NCBI RefSeq assembly: GCF_003781945.1
Contig: NZ_RJJW01000008.1
Location: forward strand, 94,629 to 158,628
Length of the DNA stretch: 64,000 nucleotides
Origin: Halorubrum sp. CSM-61
GTDB lineage: Archaea; Halobacteriota; Halobacteria; Halobacteriales; Haloferacaceae
Direction of reading: 5' to 3'
In this document: positions 27,274 to 36,278 of the stretch, piece after piece
Numbering within the stretch: the first letter of the stretch is position 1
Layout of the letters: each line of letters opens with the position of its first letter
Translations under genes and position numbers: made by a program
Notes under the pieces: generated by a model
What the model was told of the DNA's origin: nothing
The model's database searches: none
Seen by the model: the letters and a program-made list of their open reading frames with translations, nothing else

Positions 27274-27846
27274 ATGGAAGATACACGTATGACGAGCTAC
27301 GTGTTTCGTGTATGGTTGCTCCCGAATCCGCCACTGGAGCTCGAACCCGACGAGGAGGTCTGGCGGGATATCGAAGTCGACGGGTCACATACACTAGCCG
27401 AATTCCACGAGGCGATCTTCGAGGCGTTCGAGCGTTGGGACAGCCACGCCTACGAGTTCATCACGCGCAACGAGGACGGCATCGCGCTCCGGAGCTACGT
27501 CCACCCACAGCTCTACGACGGCGGCCCGAGCTGGCGAGCGATGGACGACGCGGAGATCGACCGCTTCATCGATCAAGCCGTGCCCGACGACGCCTCCGAA
27601 GACGCCAAAGCGCGGTTTCGCGAGCTCCAGTCGAATCCGCCGCCGGAAGGTAACGCCGCCGACACCACGATCGACGAGTTAAATCCGGAAGAGCTGGGAG
27701 CGCTCTCCTACACGTTCGACATGGGTGACAACTGGGAACACTACATCGAACTCCAGGATACTCGCAACGCATCGTTGGACAGTAGCCCCGTGGTCGTCGA
27801 CGAACAGGGGGACGCACCGTCCCAGTATCCCGATATGGACGAGTAG
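27274..27846 (+). CDS. Plasmid pRiA4b ORF3-like family protein
   Basis: A 190-residue acidic protein resembling the pRiA4b ORF-3 family, a small fold of unknown function found on plasmids and transposons. Seen features are YVFRVWLLPNPPLELEP, SHTLAEFHEAIFEAFERWDS (the conserved helix), HAYEFITRNEDGIALRS, and near the end LSYTFDMGDNWEHYIELQD, the F-D-x-G-D-x-W box of the family. The start could also be the ATG five codons later. It converges on a relative at 27863-28654. Confidence 0.75.
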   Translation: MEDTRMTSYVFRVWLLPNPPLELEPDEEVWRDIEVDGSHTLAEFHEAIFEAFERWDSHAYEFITRNEDGIALRSYVHPQLYDGGPSWRAMDDAEIDRFIDQAVPDDASEDAKARFRELQSNPPPEGNAADTTIDELNPEELGALSYTFDMGDNWEHYIELQDTRNASLDSSPVVVDEQGDAPSQYPDMDE

Positions 27847-27862
27847 CGGGTGGTTGTCCCGC

Positions 27863-28654
27863 CTACAGTCGTTTTTCGTCAATGATGGCGGCGGTATCTG
27901 TCCCGGCGATTGTGTCGGATTCTGCCAGCAGGTCGTCGATCTCGTCTGGATCGTAGACCTCCTTGACGATGCAGTAGTACTGTGACGGCGTTCCGAAGTC
28001 GTAGACCATGCTGAGCCGATCCCCTTCTCGGAGCGTCGCACGTTCAGCGATGTCTCCGATCGTCACGCCACTCGCGTTCGTGTACGAGGGGTCGTCGATC
28101 TTCTCATACTGGTGGTCCGGGAGAACGTTGAGTGACGAGTCCAGATACTCGTCTTCGAGGCCGTACATCCGGAGATGAAGATCATCGAGCGTACTGAATC
28201 GACACACGAGCCGATCGAGTTCTGCTATCGTCGTTTCCGGCCGAACGACGATATCGTACCACTCCTCGCGAGCGCGACCCTTCTGCTTCCAGCGAAGACG
28301 GTAGCCGGTGGTGCCGATACGAGATTCTACCTCCATGCTTGCATCCTGTCTCAGCTGGTCGATCTCATCGAGTGTTGCAGCCCAGCAATACGAACAGATC
28401 TCATCTGGCGCATCGCTCTCGAATGCCGTCTTGTCGAGACCTTTCCAGTCAGCATATCGCGGTAAATCGATGTATTCACTCGCGGGTGAGCGCGTACTCC
28501 GATCACACAGCTTCTCGCCGGGCAACTCCTGACGAGGGGAATAGGTCGACCTGCCGACTGGTTCTGCTTTCAGGTCGACGATATGGTCGACAGTCCCTAT
28601 CTGACTGACTTCGATAACAAATCGCTCCAGTATCTCCGTCTCTGAATCGGTCAT
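27863..28654 (-). CDS. Hypothetical protein with pRiA4b-like region
   Basis: A 263-residue protein. The second half (RLRWKQKGRAREEWYDIVVR, TIAELDRLVCRFSTLDDLHL, LREGDRLSMVYDFGTPSQYY) has the same order as pRiA4b-like proteins: strand, helix, dimerised loop and a final Y-D-F-G box. The first half contains two close cysteines (ICSYC). It is the last gene of a compact minus-strand operon starting with the SWIM-domain gene at 31612. The function is unknown. Confidence 0.6.
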   Translation of the reverse strand: MTDSETEILERFVIEVSQIGTVDHIVDLKAEPVGRSTYSPRQELPGEKLCDRSTRSPASEYIDLPRYADWKGLDKTAFESDAPDEICSYCWAATLDEIDQLRQDASMEVESRIGTTGYRLRWKQKGRAREEWYDIVVRPETTIAELDRLVCRFSTLDDLHLRMYGLEDEYLDSSLNVLPDHQYEKIDDPSYTNASGVTIGDIAERATLREGDRLSMVYDFGTPSQYYCIVKEVYDPDEIDDLLAESDTIAGTDTAAIIDEKRL

Positions 28655-28669
28655 GGTTTTGGTAGTCTG

Positions 28670-29158
28670 TTATTCGACATCACTCGGAAGGATTCCATAC
28701 GTTCTGGCGACCGAGACGATCTCTTCGCGGAACTCCTCGAACTCCTCACCGTGCGAGTCCGCGAGTGTTTCCACCTCGTCAGAATATGCCTCGCGGATCG
28801 CTCTCGCTTCGGCCCTCCCCTCGACGGTCGGTTTCCAGAGGGTTGTCGTGCCATAGTCCCCTGATTCGAACGACGGCCCAGATCGCTCGCGTTCTCCGAC
28901 ACACTCGACTAATCCCCGTTCTTGCAGTGTTTGAAGCGCGGTTTCGACTTCAGGTCCGAACTCCGAATCCATCGAGAGAAGCTCTTCGAGTGGCGGCTCT
29001 TCGGATCCACCTTCTGTCGTGATTGCGTCGAGTTGCGTACAGGCTACAACGAGGTCGTCAGTCGTCTTTTCGACGCCAGCGTAATCGTGTTTGTATCGTC
29101 TGTCGTGGGTAGTGAGTTGATCGATGAGTAACCGCTCGATCCACGTCTCGGTTTGCAT
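28670..29158 (-). CDS. Hypothetical protein of SWIM operon
   Basis: A 162-residue acidic protein. Residues 75-115 (ALQTLQERGLVECVGERERS and on to TLWKPTVEGRAEARA) look like the second half of a winged helix, and the C-terminus is helical (VETLADSHGEEFEEFREEIV). It starts 74 bp after the 180-residue protein gene and ends 15 bp before the next. No family recognised. Its place in the operon suggests it works with the SWIM protein. Confidence 0.55.
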   Translation of the reverse strand: MQTETWIERLLIDQLTTHDRRYKHDYAGVEKTTDDLVVACTQLDAITTEGGSEEPPLEELLSMDSEFGPEVETALQTLQERGLVECVGERERSGPSFESGDYGTTTLWKPTVEGRAEARAIREAYSDEVETLADSHGEEFEEFREEIVSVARTYGILPSDVE

Positions 29159-29232
29159 GTCTGTATCCTACGATCGGAATCAACAAAGCGTGTCGCACGA
29201 AGCTGCATGTCGGGACGAACAGCAGCCACCGA

Positions 29233-29775
29233 TCAATCGAGTTTTGCCCGCTCTTTCAGCTCGCCGACTAGGAGATCGAGGATCGCTTCTTTGTCCTCCT
29301 CGGGAACGTTCCTGCCGTCGAGTTCGTCGAACTTCTCTTCCCAGTGATCTATCCACGACCCGAACACGTCCTCGAATGTGTCTTCTGGATCGTCTGCAGC
29401 CCTGACGTCCTCGATCCCCTTCTGAATCATCTCGTGGGGCCCTCCGGCTCCAAGCTCGGCTTCGAGTACCAGCCATGGTTCGTACTCGAAGGTCGAAGAA
29501 AGTTCTTCGATATGCCACGTCTCGTCGTTCAAATCCAGTTGATACTCCGTCACCACGTGAAACCGAGCTGGTGAGGCATCGACACCCGGCACACCCATGT
29601 CCGAAAGGTACACCGTCGGATGACGCTCGATCTGTAACGAGAGCATGTCATCTGCTTCGAACTGGAATCTGAAAGCCCGCTCTCTGATCTTTCCCAGTGT
29701 CAGCCCATCTTCAGGCAGGTCGATGTCACACTCGTCCAGCACGGTGAGAACGCGGTCTTTGGTAGTCCTATCCAT
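29233..29775 (-). CDS. Hypothetical protein of SWIM operon
   Basis: A 180-residue acidic protein starting MDRTTKDRVLTVLDECDIDL. It mixes strands (HPTVYLSDMGVPGVDASPAR, then FHVVTEYQLDLNDETWHIEE) with a helical C-terminus. No motif recognised. A longer open frame upstream is ignored because it is a basic shadow of the SWIM gene. The start lies 19 bp after the SWIM gene stop, so the two are almost certainly co-transcribed. Confidence 0.6.
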   Translation of the reverse strand: MDRTTKDRVLTVLDECDIDLPEDGLTLGKIRERAFRFQFEADDMLSLQIERHPTVYLSDMGVPGVDASPARFHVVTEYQLDLNDETWHIEELSSTFEYEPWLVLEAELGAGGPHEMIQKGIEDVRAADDPEDTFEDVFGSWIDHWEEKFDELDGRNVPEEDKEAILDLLVGELKERAKLD

Positions 29776-29794
29776 TATCCTCACCTGGTTTCGA

Positions 29795-31612
29795 CTACTC
29801 AGTGAAGCCCTCCAACAGTTCCTCGAGCATCGGGCGGAGCTTGTATTTCCGGTAATGTTCGTCTCGGAGATCTTCGACGTAGACACACCACTCATCGAGT
29901 TCACCGACAACTCGGGCGGCCTTTCCGGCAGTTTCCAGCCACTGGACGGCGTGTCGGTACCGTTGGGACTGTCCCTCCTCGATGATTGGCTTGGCTTGTT
30001 CCTTACAGGCGTCGATCGTCCAGTCTGGGTGCTCATCCCAGACTTCCTCGACGACCGGCTCCACGACCTTGTAGTCCGAAAATCGATCCGCGATATCGAT
30101 AGCCGCCTCGTACTGCTCTGCGTACAGGAAGATTTCGACGTGCCGTCGCGCAACTCGCTGCGTCGTGTCCTTGTTCCGAAGCGATGTCACCAACTCTTCG
30201 CGAATAGTCATCCACTCCTCACCGGCGAGTTCCTCTGCCGCTTGGTAGGCCGCAAGCGTCGGCGAGGCTTCGAATGCGGCGATAGCCGCCTCCAAGGCCA
30301 CCTCCGGTTCGTCGAGGCTGGCGGCTCGATCGCGGAGCCACTCGGCCAGCTCAGCTTTCTCGCTGCCGTCTAGTGTCAATCCGCGTTGGGCCACCTCCAG
30401 TGCTGCTCGGGGCCGATCATGGTTTCGCAGCGTCTGGGCTAGTGTGAGTGCTTCGTTCGGGGAGGACAAGTTGTGCCGGCCGTATTCGATCGCCTCGTCG
30501 ATCCGTCCTTCCTCCACGAGCTTGGTTACGTAGTCATCGATCAGATCCGCAGCCTCCGCCAGATCCAGGTACTCCTCGTTGCGACCTTGGCGCTTGAGGA
30601 CGTTGAGGTGAGCCCTGATGAAGTCCTCGGCGTACCACGGTGGATCCCCTCCCCAGAGGTCGGCATAGCCGATATCGCCCTGCATCGCTCGCTGAACCGG
30701 TTCGAAATCCCAGCCCCGTTGGGCGGCTTCGAGCGCGGCACTGTACGGCGGATGGTGTGTATAGCCTCCCATCTCCTGTACCCACGTCCAGAGGCGATCC
30801 TTCCAATCGGTACGCTCGACCTCCGAGAGGTCGGCGGTGAGCAGCGCCTCGGCCAGCACTCGGTCGACCTCGTCGAAGAACTCGAAGATCGCGTTCGAAT
30901 CGTCGTACGAGAGCGCGAGCCACTCTTCGTCCATGAGTTCGTTGGCCAGCGGTTCGAGGATGTCCAGTGCCGTCTCGCCGTCGCCAGCCTCGACGGCTGT
31001 GCGTGCCTGATCGAGAAGGCCTCGCAACTTCTCGACGTCGGTTTCGGCTGCCTCGTACGGGTCGTAGGCGTGAGCGCTTCGCCCCTTAGTCGGTCCGAGA
31101 ATGTTCTGTACCTGCTGGCGGATCGATTCGCGATTGATGTCCGGAGTTCGACCGTGTTCGCCATTCTCCGTCTCGTCTTCTGACTCGGCTGTTTCGAGTT
31201 CGGATTCGATCTGGGATGCCAGCTCCGGGCGACTCTCAATGAGGCTGGTGAGAACGTCACGGAGGATCTCGGGCTCGGCATCCGCGATCAGTTCGGAGAT
31301 AGGCGGTCGCTGGTCGATCCCATCGGAATCGCGGACGTACGTCAGGAGAACGGCGACACGGTGCTTGCAAATCCCACCGTGATCGTACGGACAGGAACAC
31401 GCCGTGTCAACGACCCCAGTTTCGTCGAGATCGATCCGCACCTGGTAGGGCTCGTACTGGCTGCCTTCAACCGCCGCTCGGATCGTCTCACCGCGCCGGA
31501 CGAGCTTGACGACGGCACCCTCGGCGTAGTAGTTTCCCCCCCGGTCGTATGACTGGGGACGTGCCAGATCCCGGACTGCTGCCTCCGTGAGTGTCGGGTC
31601 GGGATCAACCAT
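29795..31612 (-). CDS. SWIM zinc-finger protein
   Basis: A 605-residue protein. The SWIM zinc finger is at about residues 70-85 (ACSCPYDHGGICKHRVAVLL), a Cys-x-Cys...Cys-x-His metal site that binds DNA or protein partners. The rest, from about 130, is a long helical array with repeats of TPR-like character (EEYLDLAEAADLIDDYVTKL, NEALTLAQTLRNHDRPRAAL, EVALEAAIAAFEASPTLAAY). SWIM proteins of this build are common in archaea and bacteria, often near recombination or repair genes. It is the first gene of a four-gene operon. A shorter relative is at 54207-55007. Confidence 0.85.
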   Translation of the reverse strand: MVDPDPTLTEAAVRDLARPQSYDRGGNYYAEGAVVKLVRRGETIRAAVEGSQYEPYQVRIDLDETGVVDTACSCPYDHGGICKHRVAVLLTYVRDSDGIDQRPPISELIADAEPEILRDVLTSLIESRPELASQIESELETAESEDETENGEHGRTPDINRESIRQQVQNILGPTKGRSAHAYDPYEAAETDVEKLRGLLDQARTAVEAGDGETALDILEPLANELMDEEWLALSYDDSNAIFEFFDEVDRVLAEALLTADLSEVERTDWKDRLWTWVQEMGGYTHHPPYSAALEAAQRGWDFEPVQRAMQGDIGYADLWGGDPPWYAEDFIRAHLNVLKRQGRNEEYLDLAEAADLIDDYVTKLVEEGRIDEAIEYGRHNLSSPNEALTLAQTLRNHDRPRAALEVAQRGLTLDGSEKAELAEWLRDRAASLDEPEVALEAAIAAFEASPTLAAYQAAEELAGEEWMTIREELVTSLRNKDTTQRVARRHVEIFLYAEQYEAAIDIADRFSDYKVVEPVVEEVWDEHPDWTIDACKEQAKPIIEEGQSQRYRHAVQWLETAGKAARVVGELDEWCVYVEDLRDEHYRKYKLRPMLEELLEGFTE

Positions 31613-31677
31613 CGCTCGTATGGTATCTACGGATTAAACCCGTAGTAATTGTGGTGGGCGGTTGGGTGGCTGTGTGC

Positions 31678-31932
31678 CTACGAATCTGGAACCCAGACGC
31701 CTTTCACCGGCTGGAAGACGGCGTAGGCGTCGACATCCGACGTGTCGGTCGGATGAGCGGTGTGTAGCGTGAGTTGCCCCCTGCTCGTGTGTTCTCGGTT
31801 CTGTTCAGTTACCCACTCCTCTGCGTCCGCTTTCAAGTCGAAGGCGAGTCGACCATCCTCATCGAAATTCGCCTCCGCGAGTGGTGTCTCGCGAAAGACC
31901 GAGTCTTTGATTTCCACGATGTAGTCGACCAT
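31678..31932 (-). CDS. Hypothetical small protein, 84 residues
   Basis: A short acidic protein (MVDYIVEIKDSVFRETPLAE) with an alternating strand-helix pattern and no recognised motif. The ATG at 31932 is preferred; the longer frame adds an unlikely N-terminus. It lies just upstream of the SWIM gene on the same strand, 65 bp away, and could be part of that transcript. Confidence 0.5.
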   Translation of the reverse strand: MVDYIVEIKDSVFRETPLAEANFDEDGRLAFDLKADAEEWVTEQNREHTSRGQLTLHTAHPTDTSDVDAYAVFQPVKGVWVPDS

Positions 31933-32012
31933 AGCTGTTCGTTCGCGGTAGCTCTCCTTTAGAATTCCCCGTGCTGAACAGATTAGATCTCTGCCAACCG
32001 TACAAACCGTAT

Positions 32013-32396
32013 ATGGAACTGACGCTCGAACATCTCCAGTCTGAGCACCTCGATCCGCTTCCGCTCTTTCAGTCCGAAGAAGCGACACTCTGGCACATCG
32101 ACACCACACACATCCGGACGTGGTCGCCGACGATCACGTCAACGCCAGACTCGCCACAGCCACGATCTGGTCACTCGACGAGGATCGGACATACGCCCTG
32201 CTCGTGCTCCGGGAGAAGGTGGAGTGACGAAGCGATCCCAGAATTACTGCGCTATCTCGCTACCCATCTACATGGATCGGATACGGCCGTAGCGGAAACG
32301 TTCTCCATCGGGGTGTTCACGGCGACTGCGGTCAGGTCGCCTGCGGGCCGGACCGTCTGGTGGCGTGAAGACTACGTCGACGACACCGCCGGGTGA
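32013..32396 (+). CDS. Doubtful hypothetical gene, possibly frameshifted
   Basis: The frame from MELTLEHLQSEHLDPLPLFQ to YVDDTAG is 127 codons. The middle (PTITSTPDSPQPRSGHSTRI) is unlike coding sequence. A neighbouring frame across the same bases reads DDHVNARLATATIWSLDEDR, then TYALLVLREKVE and a stop, which looks more natural. The ends in this frame look natural again. The simplest reading is one gene with two compensating frameshifts, or two gene pieces. Low certainty. Confidence 0.3.
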   Translation: MELTLEHLQSEHLDPLPLFQSEEATLWHIDTTHIRTWSPTITSTPDSPQPRSGHSTRIGHTPCSCSGRRWSDEAIPELLRYLATHLHGSDTAVAETFSIGVFTATAVRSPAGRTVWWREDYVDDTAG

Positions 32397-32459
32397 GGAA
32401 CGGATATCCTCTCGAAGGCCGACCCGAGGAATTACGCCGCCATCCAACCAACAACGCTT

Positions 32460-33056
32460 ATGGATCACACTCACGAGGCGTTCGCTGACGCACTCTCCTC
32501 GGGCGACACCGAGCGCGTGAATCGGGCGATCGACGAAATCGAAAACACCGAACTCGAGGAACGAGCCGCCCTGTTCGACGAGTGTTTCGATATGTGTCTC
32601 GACCTCTACGAGGCCGACGATGGATACCAGCGACAGTCCGTGATTCGCTTTGCGGCCAGTCTGTATCCGCGCTTGGCCTATCGAACGGTCGGTGCGGACC
32701 TCACCGACGAGGCGTTACCGGGTGAGTGGACGCTCGAGGAAATCGCGACCCACCGCGAACGATTGCGGGACCTCTACGCGGACGCGCTCCGCGACGACGA
32801 CGGCCGCGTGCGACGCGCGGCCGCCAAGGCGACCAAGGAACTGGCGCTGACCGCCGAGATGCTTGAAGCCGAGGACGAACTCTGGTCCATGATGGACGAA
32901 CTGGACACGCTCGCCGAGGAGTGTGCAGACTCGAAGCGAAAACATGTCGAGCAGGCCTACGAGAACGTCGCCTTTCACGCGGAGAAGCCGTTTTCCCTAC
33001 TCCCGGACGGGCTTCGGAACGCGCTCGAAGGCGACGACCACAGTAGTGGACGGTAG
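32460..33056 (+). CDS. Hypothetical helical (HEAT-like) protein
   Basis: A 198-residue, almost wholly helical acidic protein. Segments such as RDLYADALRDDDGRVRRAAA and KATKELALTAEMLEAEDELW resemble HEAT-type helical repeats, where DDDGRVRRAAAKA is the usual turn pattern. It starts at ATG 32460 with MDHTHEAFADALSSGDTERV. It is followed by AT-rich DNA with no full gene until 33491. The function is unknown. Confidence 0.6.
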   Translation: MDHTHEAFADALSSGDTERVNRAIDEIENTELEERAALFDECFDMCLDLYEADDGYQRQSVIRFAASLYPRLAYRTVGADLTDEALPGEWTLEEIATHRERLRDLYADALRDDDGRVRRAAAKATKELALTAEMLEAEDELWSMMDELDTLAEECADSKRKHVEQAYENVAFHAEKPFSLLPDGLRNALEGDDHSSGR

Positions 33057-33180
33057 CTCACTCGAACGCTCTTGTGTAGGACATTGTTGATAGCTTGCTG
33101 TCTTGCGATTTCGGTCTATCCCGGGTGAACTCTATTCGGCTTAGAGAGACGTTCAGATCGGTGGTTGTGGCTACTTGTGA

Positions 33181-33366
33181 AAATACCGTGACCGTATCAA
33201 CAATCTCCTACGGAAGAGCGATGAAGAATTATTCCGACTTCGAGAGGAGGGTGTATCTGAATTGCTTGCTGCCACCAAGGAGCCTATTTCTGAATTAGAG
33301 CAGCGCTCTGTAGCCAATACAGCTCTCAATAAATTCTTTGAGGCACGTGATCTTCTTCCTATTTAA
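33181..33366 (+). pseudogene. Orphan coding-like fragment without a start
   Basis: After a TGA at 33178-33180 the frame reads KYRDRINNLLRKSDEELFRL, then REEGVSELLAATKEPISELE, and ends at TAA 33364-33366. It has good helical character but no ATG or GTG near its beginning. It looks like the C-terminal relic of a gene of AT-rich origin. The surrounding 33057-33490 otherwise shows only AT-rich sequence with no gene. Confidence 0.35.
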
Positions 33367-33490
33367 ATCAGATACAAGTGAGAGAACTCATTCCCCTGCT
33401 ATACTGACCTGTAACATTAGTGGTGATCTATAGTATATCAACGATCTCCTATTGCCAAGTTATTTAATTATGTTTTTTATATCATAATCT

Positions 33491-33685
33491 ATGGTAGATG
33501 GAGGTCGAGATTTGGAGCAAGAAATTCAAGCATCGTTTTCTGAGAAAATCTCGGATGAGGATTCGGTTCCAGACGCGGTTGCTGACAGATTAAATGAGTT
33601 GGAGCTAGCGGGTGAACTCACGGAGAGTGCTGAAATCAAAGACGTGATCGATGAGGAGGTTTCAGATGCAGATTCAGAGTATTGA
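33491..33685 (+). CDS. Small acidic protein upstream of Rad50-like ATPase
   Basis: A 64-residue acidic helical protein (MVDGGRDLEQEIQASFSEKI). It overlaps the start of the Rad50-like ATPase gene by 20 bases, which points to translational coupling. No domain recognised; it could be a small regulatory or DNA-binding partner. Base composition is AT-rich like the ATPase gene, unlike the flanks, so both were probably acquired together. Confidence 0.55.
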   Translation: MVDGGRDLEQEIQASFSEKISDEDSVPDAVADRLNELELAGELTESAEIKDVIDEEVSDADSEY

Positions 33686-36110
33686 GGTAGAGAATTTTCG
33701 AGGGATTACGAAGTGGAGCGATGAGGACATAAATGGTCAAAATGTTAGAATTCTAGGTCCAAATGGTTCTGGGAAGAGTTCAGTCATTCAAGCCATTGAA
33801 TTCCTTTTGACCGGCGATATAGACCAACTTCGGGGGCGTGGTAAGCAGCGGGTATCTTTCCGAAAGCATGCTTCCCACATCTTGGCAGATCCAGATGAGG
33901 CAGTTGTTCGTGCAACTGTCGAGGAATCCGGAGAAGGCCAAGTACGTGTTGAACGCTCAGTGGGAGATCCTGACCAACTAAATGTAATAGAGCCAAGTGA
34001 CAAAGATCAGCCACCGGGATGGTTACAGCAACAGATGGACATCGCATCTCTTGGTTATTCGATTTTAACAAGGGATAGGCTCTTACAGTTCATTTCAATA
34101 CCGGAAGGAGAACGTGGCGATAAACTAAACGAACTATTTCAAATTCAGGATATCGATGACAAGCGAACCGCACTAAAGACTACATACAAGAACTATCAAG
34201 ATATAGTTACTACACGTAAAGAGGATAGTAAAGATGCTGAAAAAAGATTTTTCCAGTTATTCAATGGTGAAGTGTCCACGTTAGAGAGAGCGCTTGAGAT
34301 CGTTAACGAACACAGGAAGAACCAGCAAGTGGACACGGTTGACTCACTAGACGAAGATCTGACAAAAGGACTATCTATAGAAAAAGTAACAACACCGGCT
34401 CTTCTTCAGCCTGGTACTCAGGAAGTTCTAGCAGACATTGACGATTGGATTCACCACCGCTCCTCAGAACTGTTTGATATTGAAAAGGACTTGCGAAGAG
34501 ATGTCAAAAACGTTGAAGAACAAGAGCATGCTAAGCGTGATCTTGATACAGTTGACCTCATTTCACGTGGGAAAGACCTGATTGAGGAATACGAAAATCA
34601 GTGTCCACTATGTTTGAAAGAGTGGGACAGTGACGACTTACAGTCACATCTCGAAGACCGGCATCAACGTATCCAAGGTCTTCAATCACTCCGAGATAGC
34701 ATCACATCAAAAAAGTCCGAACTAAGTACATCTCTCACGAGGTTTCAAAGTTTGTTAGAGCAGCTTGTGGCTGATATCGACGATGAACATCCCGAAGAGG
34801 CGACAACTTTCAACAAGGTCATTTCCGACATTGAAGAGTGGGAGTCAGACTTACAGACTGGATCCATGTCTGGGGTACCAGAAACACCAGAAGGTGCGGA
34901 GTACTCAATGCCACAACTATTCCCTGACAGACTAACTAAAGCTGTAAACCAGTTACAATCGAAGTCAGCCTCAAGTGGATCTACTACCGGACAACAAGAT
35001 ATTGAGTTCCTATCCCGAGCAGACGACCGTTACGAAACTGTAATTAAAAAAGAGGCTAGTTATACAGTAGCAAAACGCCGAAAGGAAGTCGCGGAACTGG
35101 TTTACCAAAACTTCTTGGATGCCCGTGAGCGGGTATTAGAGACTGTTTTTAACGAGATTCGTGATAAATTTGAGGATTACTATTCACAGCTGCACTCTGA
35201 TTCAGAAGCAGAAGATTTCAATGCCCTTATCGAACCTACGGACACTGGTGTCCGTTTTGAAGCCACATTCCACGAAGAGGGCACACATGATCCCGACGCA
35301 ATCCATAGTGAGGGGCACCGTGATAGCATGGGATTAGCCCTGTTTCTAGCAATATCCCATGTTGGGGGTGAAGCGATGGATATTCTGCTTTTGGATGATG
35401 TCGTAATGTCGATTGATTCGGGCCACCGTTCTGACATTGCATCCTTTTTATCGGATGAAATATCAGACAAGTATCAAGTTTTGATCACTACACATGATAA
35501 AACGTGGGATAGACATCTTACCCAAACGCAATCCTTTAACAAGCAGGTCCGTTTCTCTAAGTGTTCGTTAGAAGCAGGCCCTCTCCCGGTTGGAGACATC
35601 AGCAATCCCTGGGAGCGCATTCAGCATCATATCGACGAAGACGATGTACCAGCTGCAGCAGCATGGATCAGAAAGACAGTCGAATGGTTTTCGCGAAAAT
35701 CATGTCAGCACCTAGAAGCAGAAGTCCCATATCATGATCTGATCGAAGATGATCTGAATCCAGGATTCATCTTTGGAAAAGCGATTACCACCTACCGAAG
35801 TCGCTTAGAAGATGGTCAAATCACACAGAGAACCGACTGGACTCAGGATGAGATCGATGCCGAAATAGATCGCCTCACCGATACCCTTCGAGATCGACAG
35901 CGTCACCTCCAATTTCTCAATTCTAACATCCACCATAACGAGCCAGAGGCGTCATTCTATACCGGAGAAGAGCTAGCCCACCAGAGAGAGGTGTTTAAAA
36001 AGGCATACGAGATACTCTACTGTACCGACTGTGATAGTTGGATCAAACAAGGTGACTGGGGAGTCTACTGCAAATGTGCGACTCGTGTTGAGGTAGAGCC
36101 CAATCACTAA
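33666..36110 (+). CDS. Rad50/SMC-like ATPase with zinc hook
   Basis: An 814-residue ABC-type ATPase of the RecF/Rad50/SMC group. Walker A is GPNGSGKSS at about residues 31-39. Flanking coiled coil surrounds a hook-like CPLC near residue 313. Walker B is DILLLDDVV near 571, followed by a His-switch region (LITTHDKTW). The C-terminus has four close cysteines (CTDCDSW near 785 and YCKCA), a probable zinc ribbon. ATPases like this work in DNA-end repair and in many phage-defence systems. The gene is clearly AT-richer than its flanks. An in-frame tail continues after the TAA, and AddB/AddA-like genes follow on the same strand. Confidence 0.85.
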   Translation: MQIQSIEVENFRGITKWSDEDINGQNVRILGPNGSGKSSVIQAIEFLLTGDIDQLRGRGKQRVSFRKHASHILADPDEAVVRATVEESGEGQVRVERSVGDPDQLNVIEPSDKDQPPGWLQQQMDIASLGYSILTRDRLLQFISIPEGERGDKLNELFQIQDIDDKRTALKTTYKNYQDIVTTRKEDSKDAEKRFFQLFNGEVSTLERALEIVNEHRKNQQVDTVDSLDEDLTKGLSIEKVTTPALLQPGTQEVLADIDDWIHHRSSELFDIEKDLRRDVKNVEEQEHAKRDLDTVDLISRGKDLIEEYENQCPLCLKEWDSDDLQSHLEDRHQRIQGLQSLRDSITSKKSELSTSLTRFQSLLEQLVADIDDEHPEEATTFNKVISDIEEWESDLQTGSMSGVPETPEGAEYSMPQLFPDRLTKAVNQLQSKSASSGSTTGQQDIEFLSRADDRYETVIKKEASYTVAKRRKEVAELVYQNFLDARERVLETVFNEIRDKFEDYYSQLHSDSEAEDFNALIEPTDTGVRFEATFHEEGTHDPDAIHSEGHRDSMGLALFLAISHVGGEAMDILLLDDVVMSIDSGHRSDIASFLSDEISDKYQVLITTHDKTWDRHLTQTQSFNKQVRFSKCSLEAGPLPVGDISNPWERIQHHIDEDDVPAAAAWIRKTVEWFSRKSCQHLEAEVPYHDLIEDDLNPGFIFGKAITTYRSRLEDGQITQRTDWTQDEIDAEIDRLTDTLRDRQRHLQFLNSNIHHNEPEASFYTGEELAHQREVFKKAYEILYCTDCDSWIKQGDWGVYCKCATRVEVEPNH

Positions 36111-36221
36111 TTTAAGTCTCATTATACTCCTCAGTTAGATTCATTAGAAAGATTTCATCAGTTTCGCGAAGAAATACTTGAGGCGGTGGAGGATGTAGAA
36201 ACAGCTCTTAAGAATCGCTGA
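36111..36221 (+). other. In-frame open tail after the ATPase stop
   Basis: Directly after the TAA at 36108-36110 the same frame stays open for 36 codons and reads FKSHYTPQLDSLERFHQFRE then EILEAVEDVETALKNR before TGA at 36219-36221. It is a good amphipathic helix. The TAA may be a nonsense mutation in a once longer gene, or this may be the remnant of another small gene. There is no ATG in it. Confidence 0.4.
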
Positions 36222-36278
36222 TAATCAGAATATAGTATCCTAACAAAGATTTAACCGATACCGACGACTCCACGTGTT

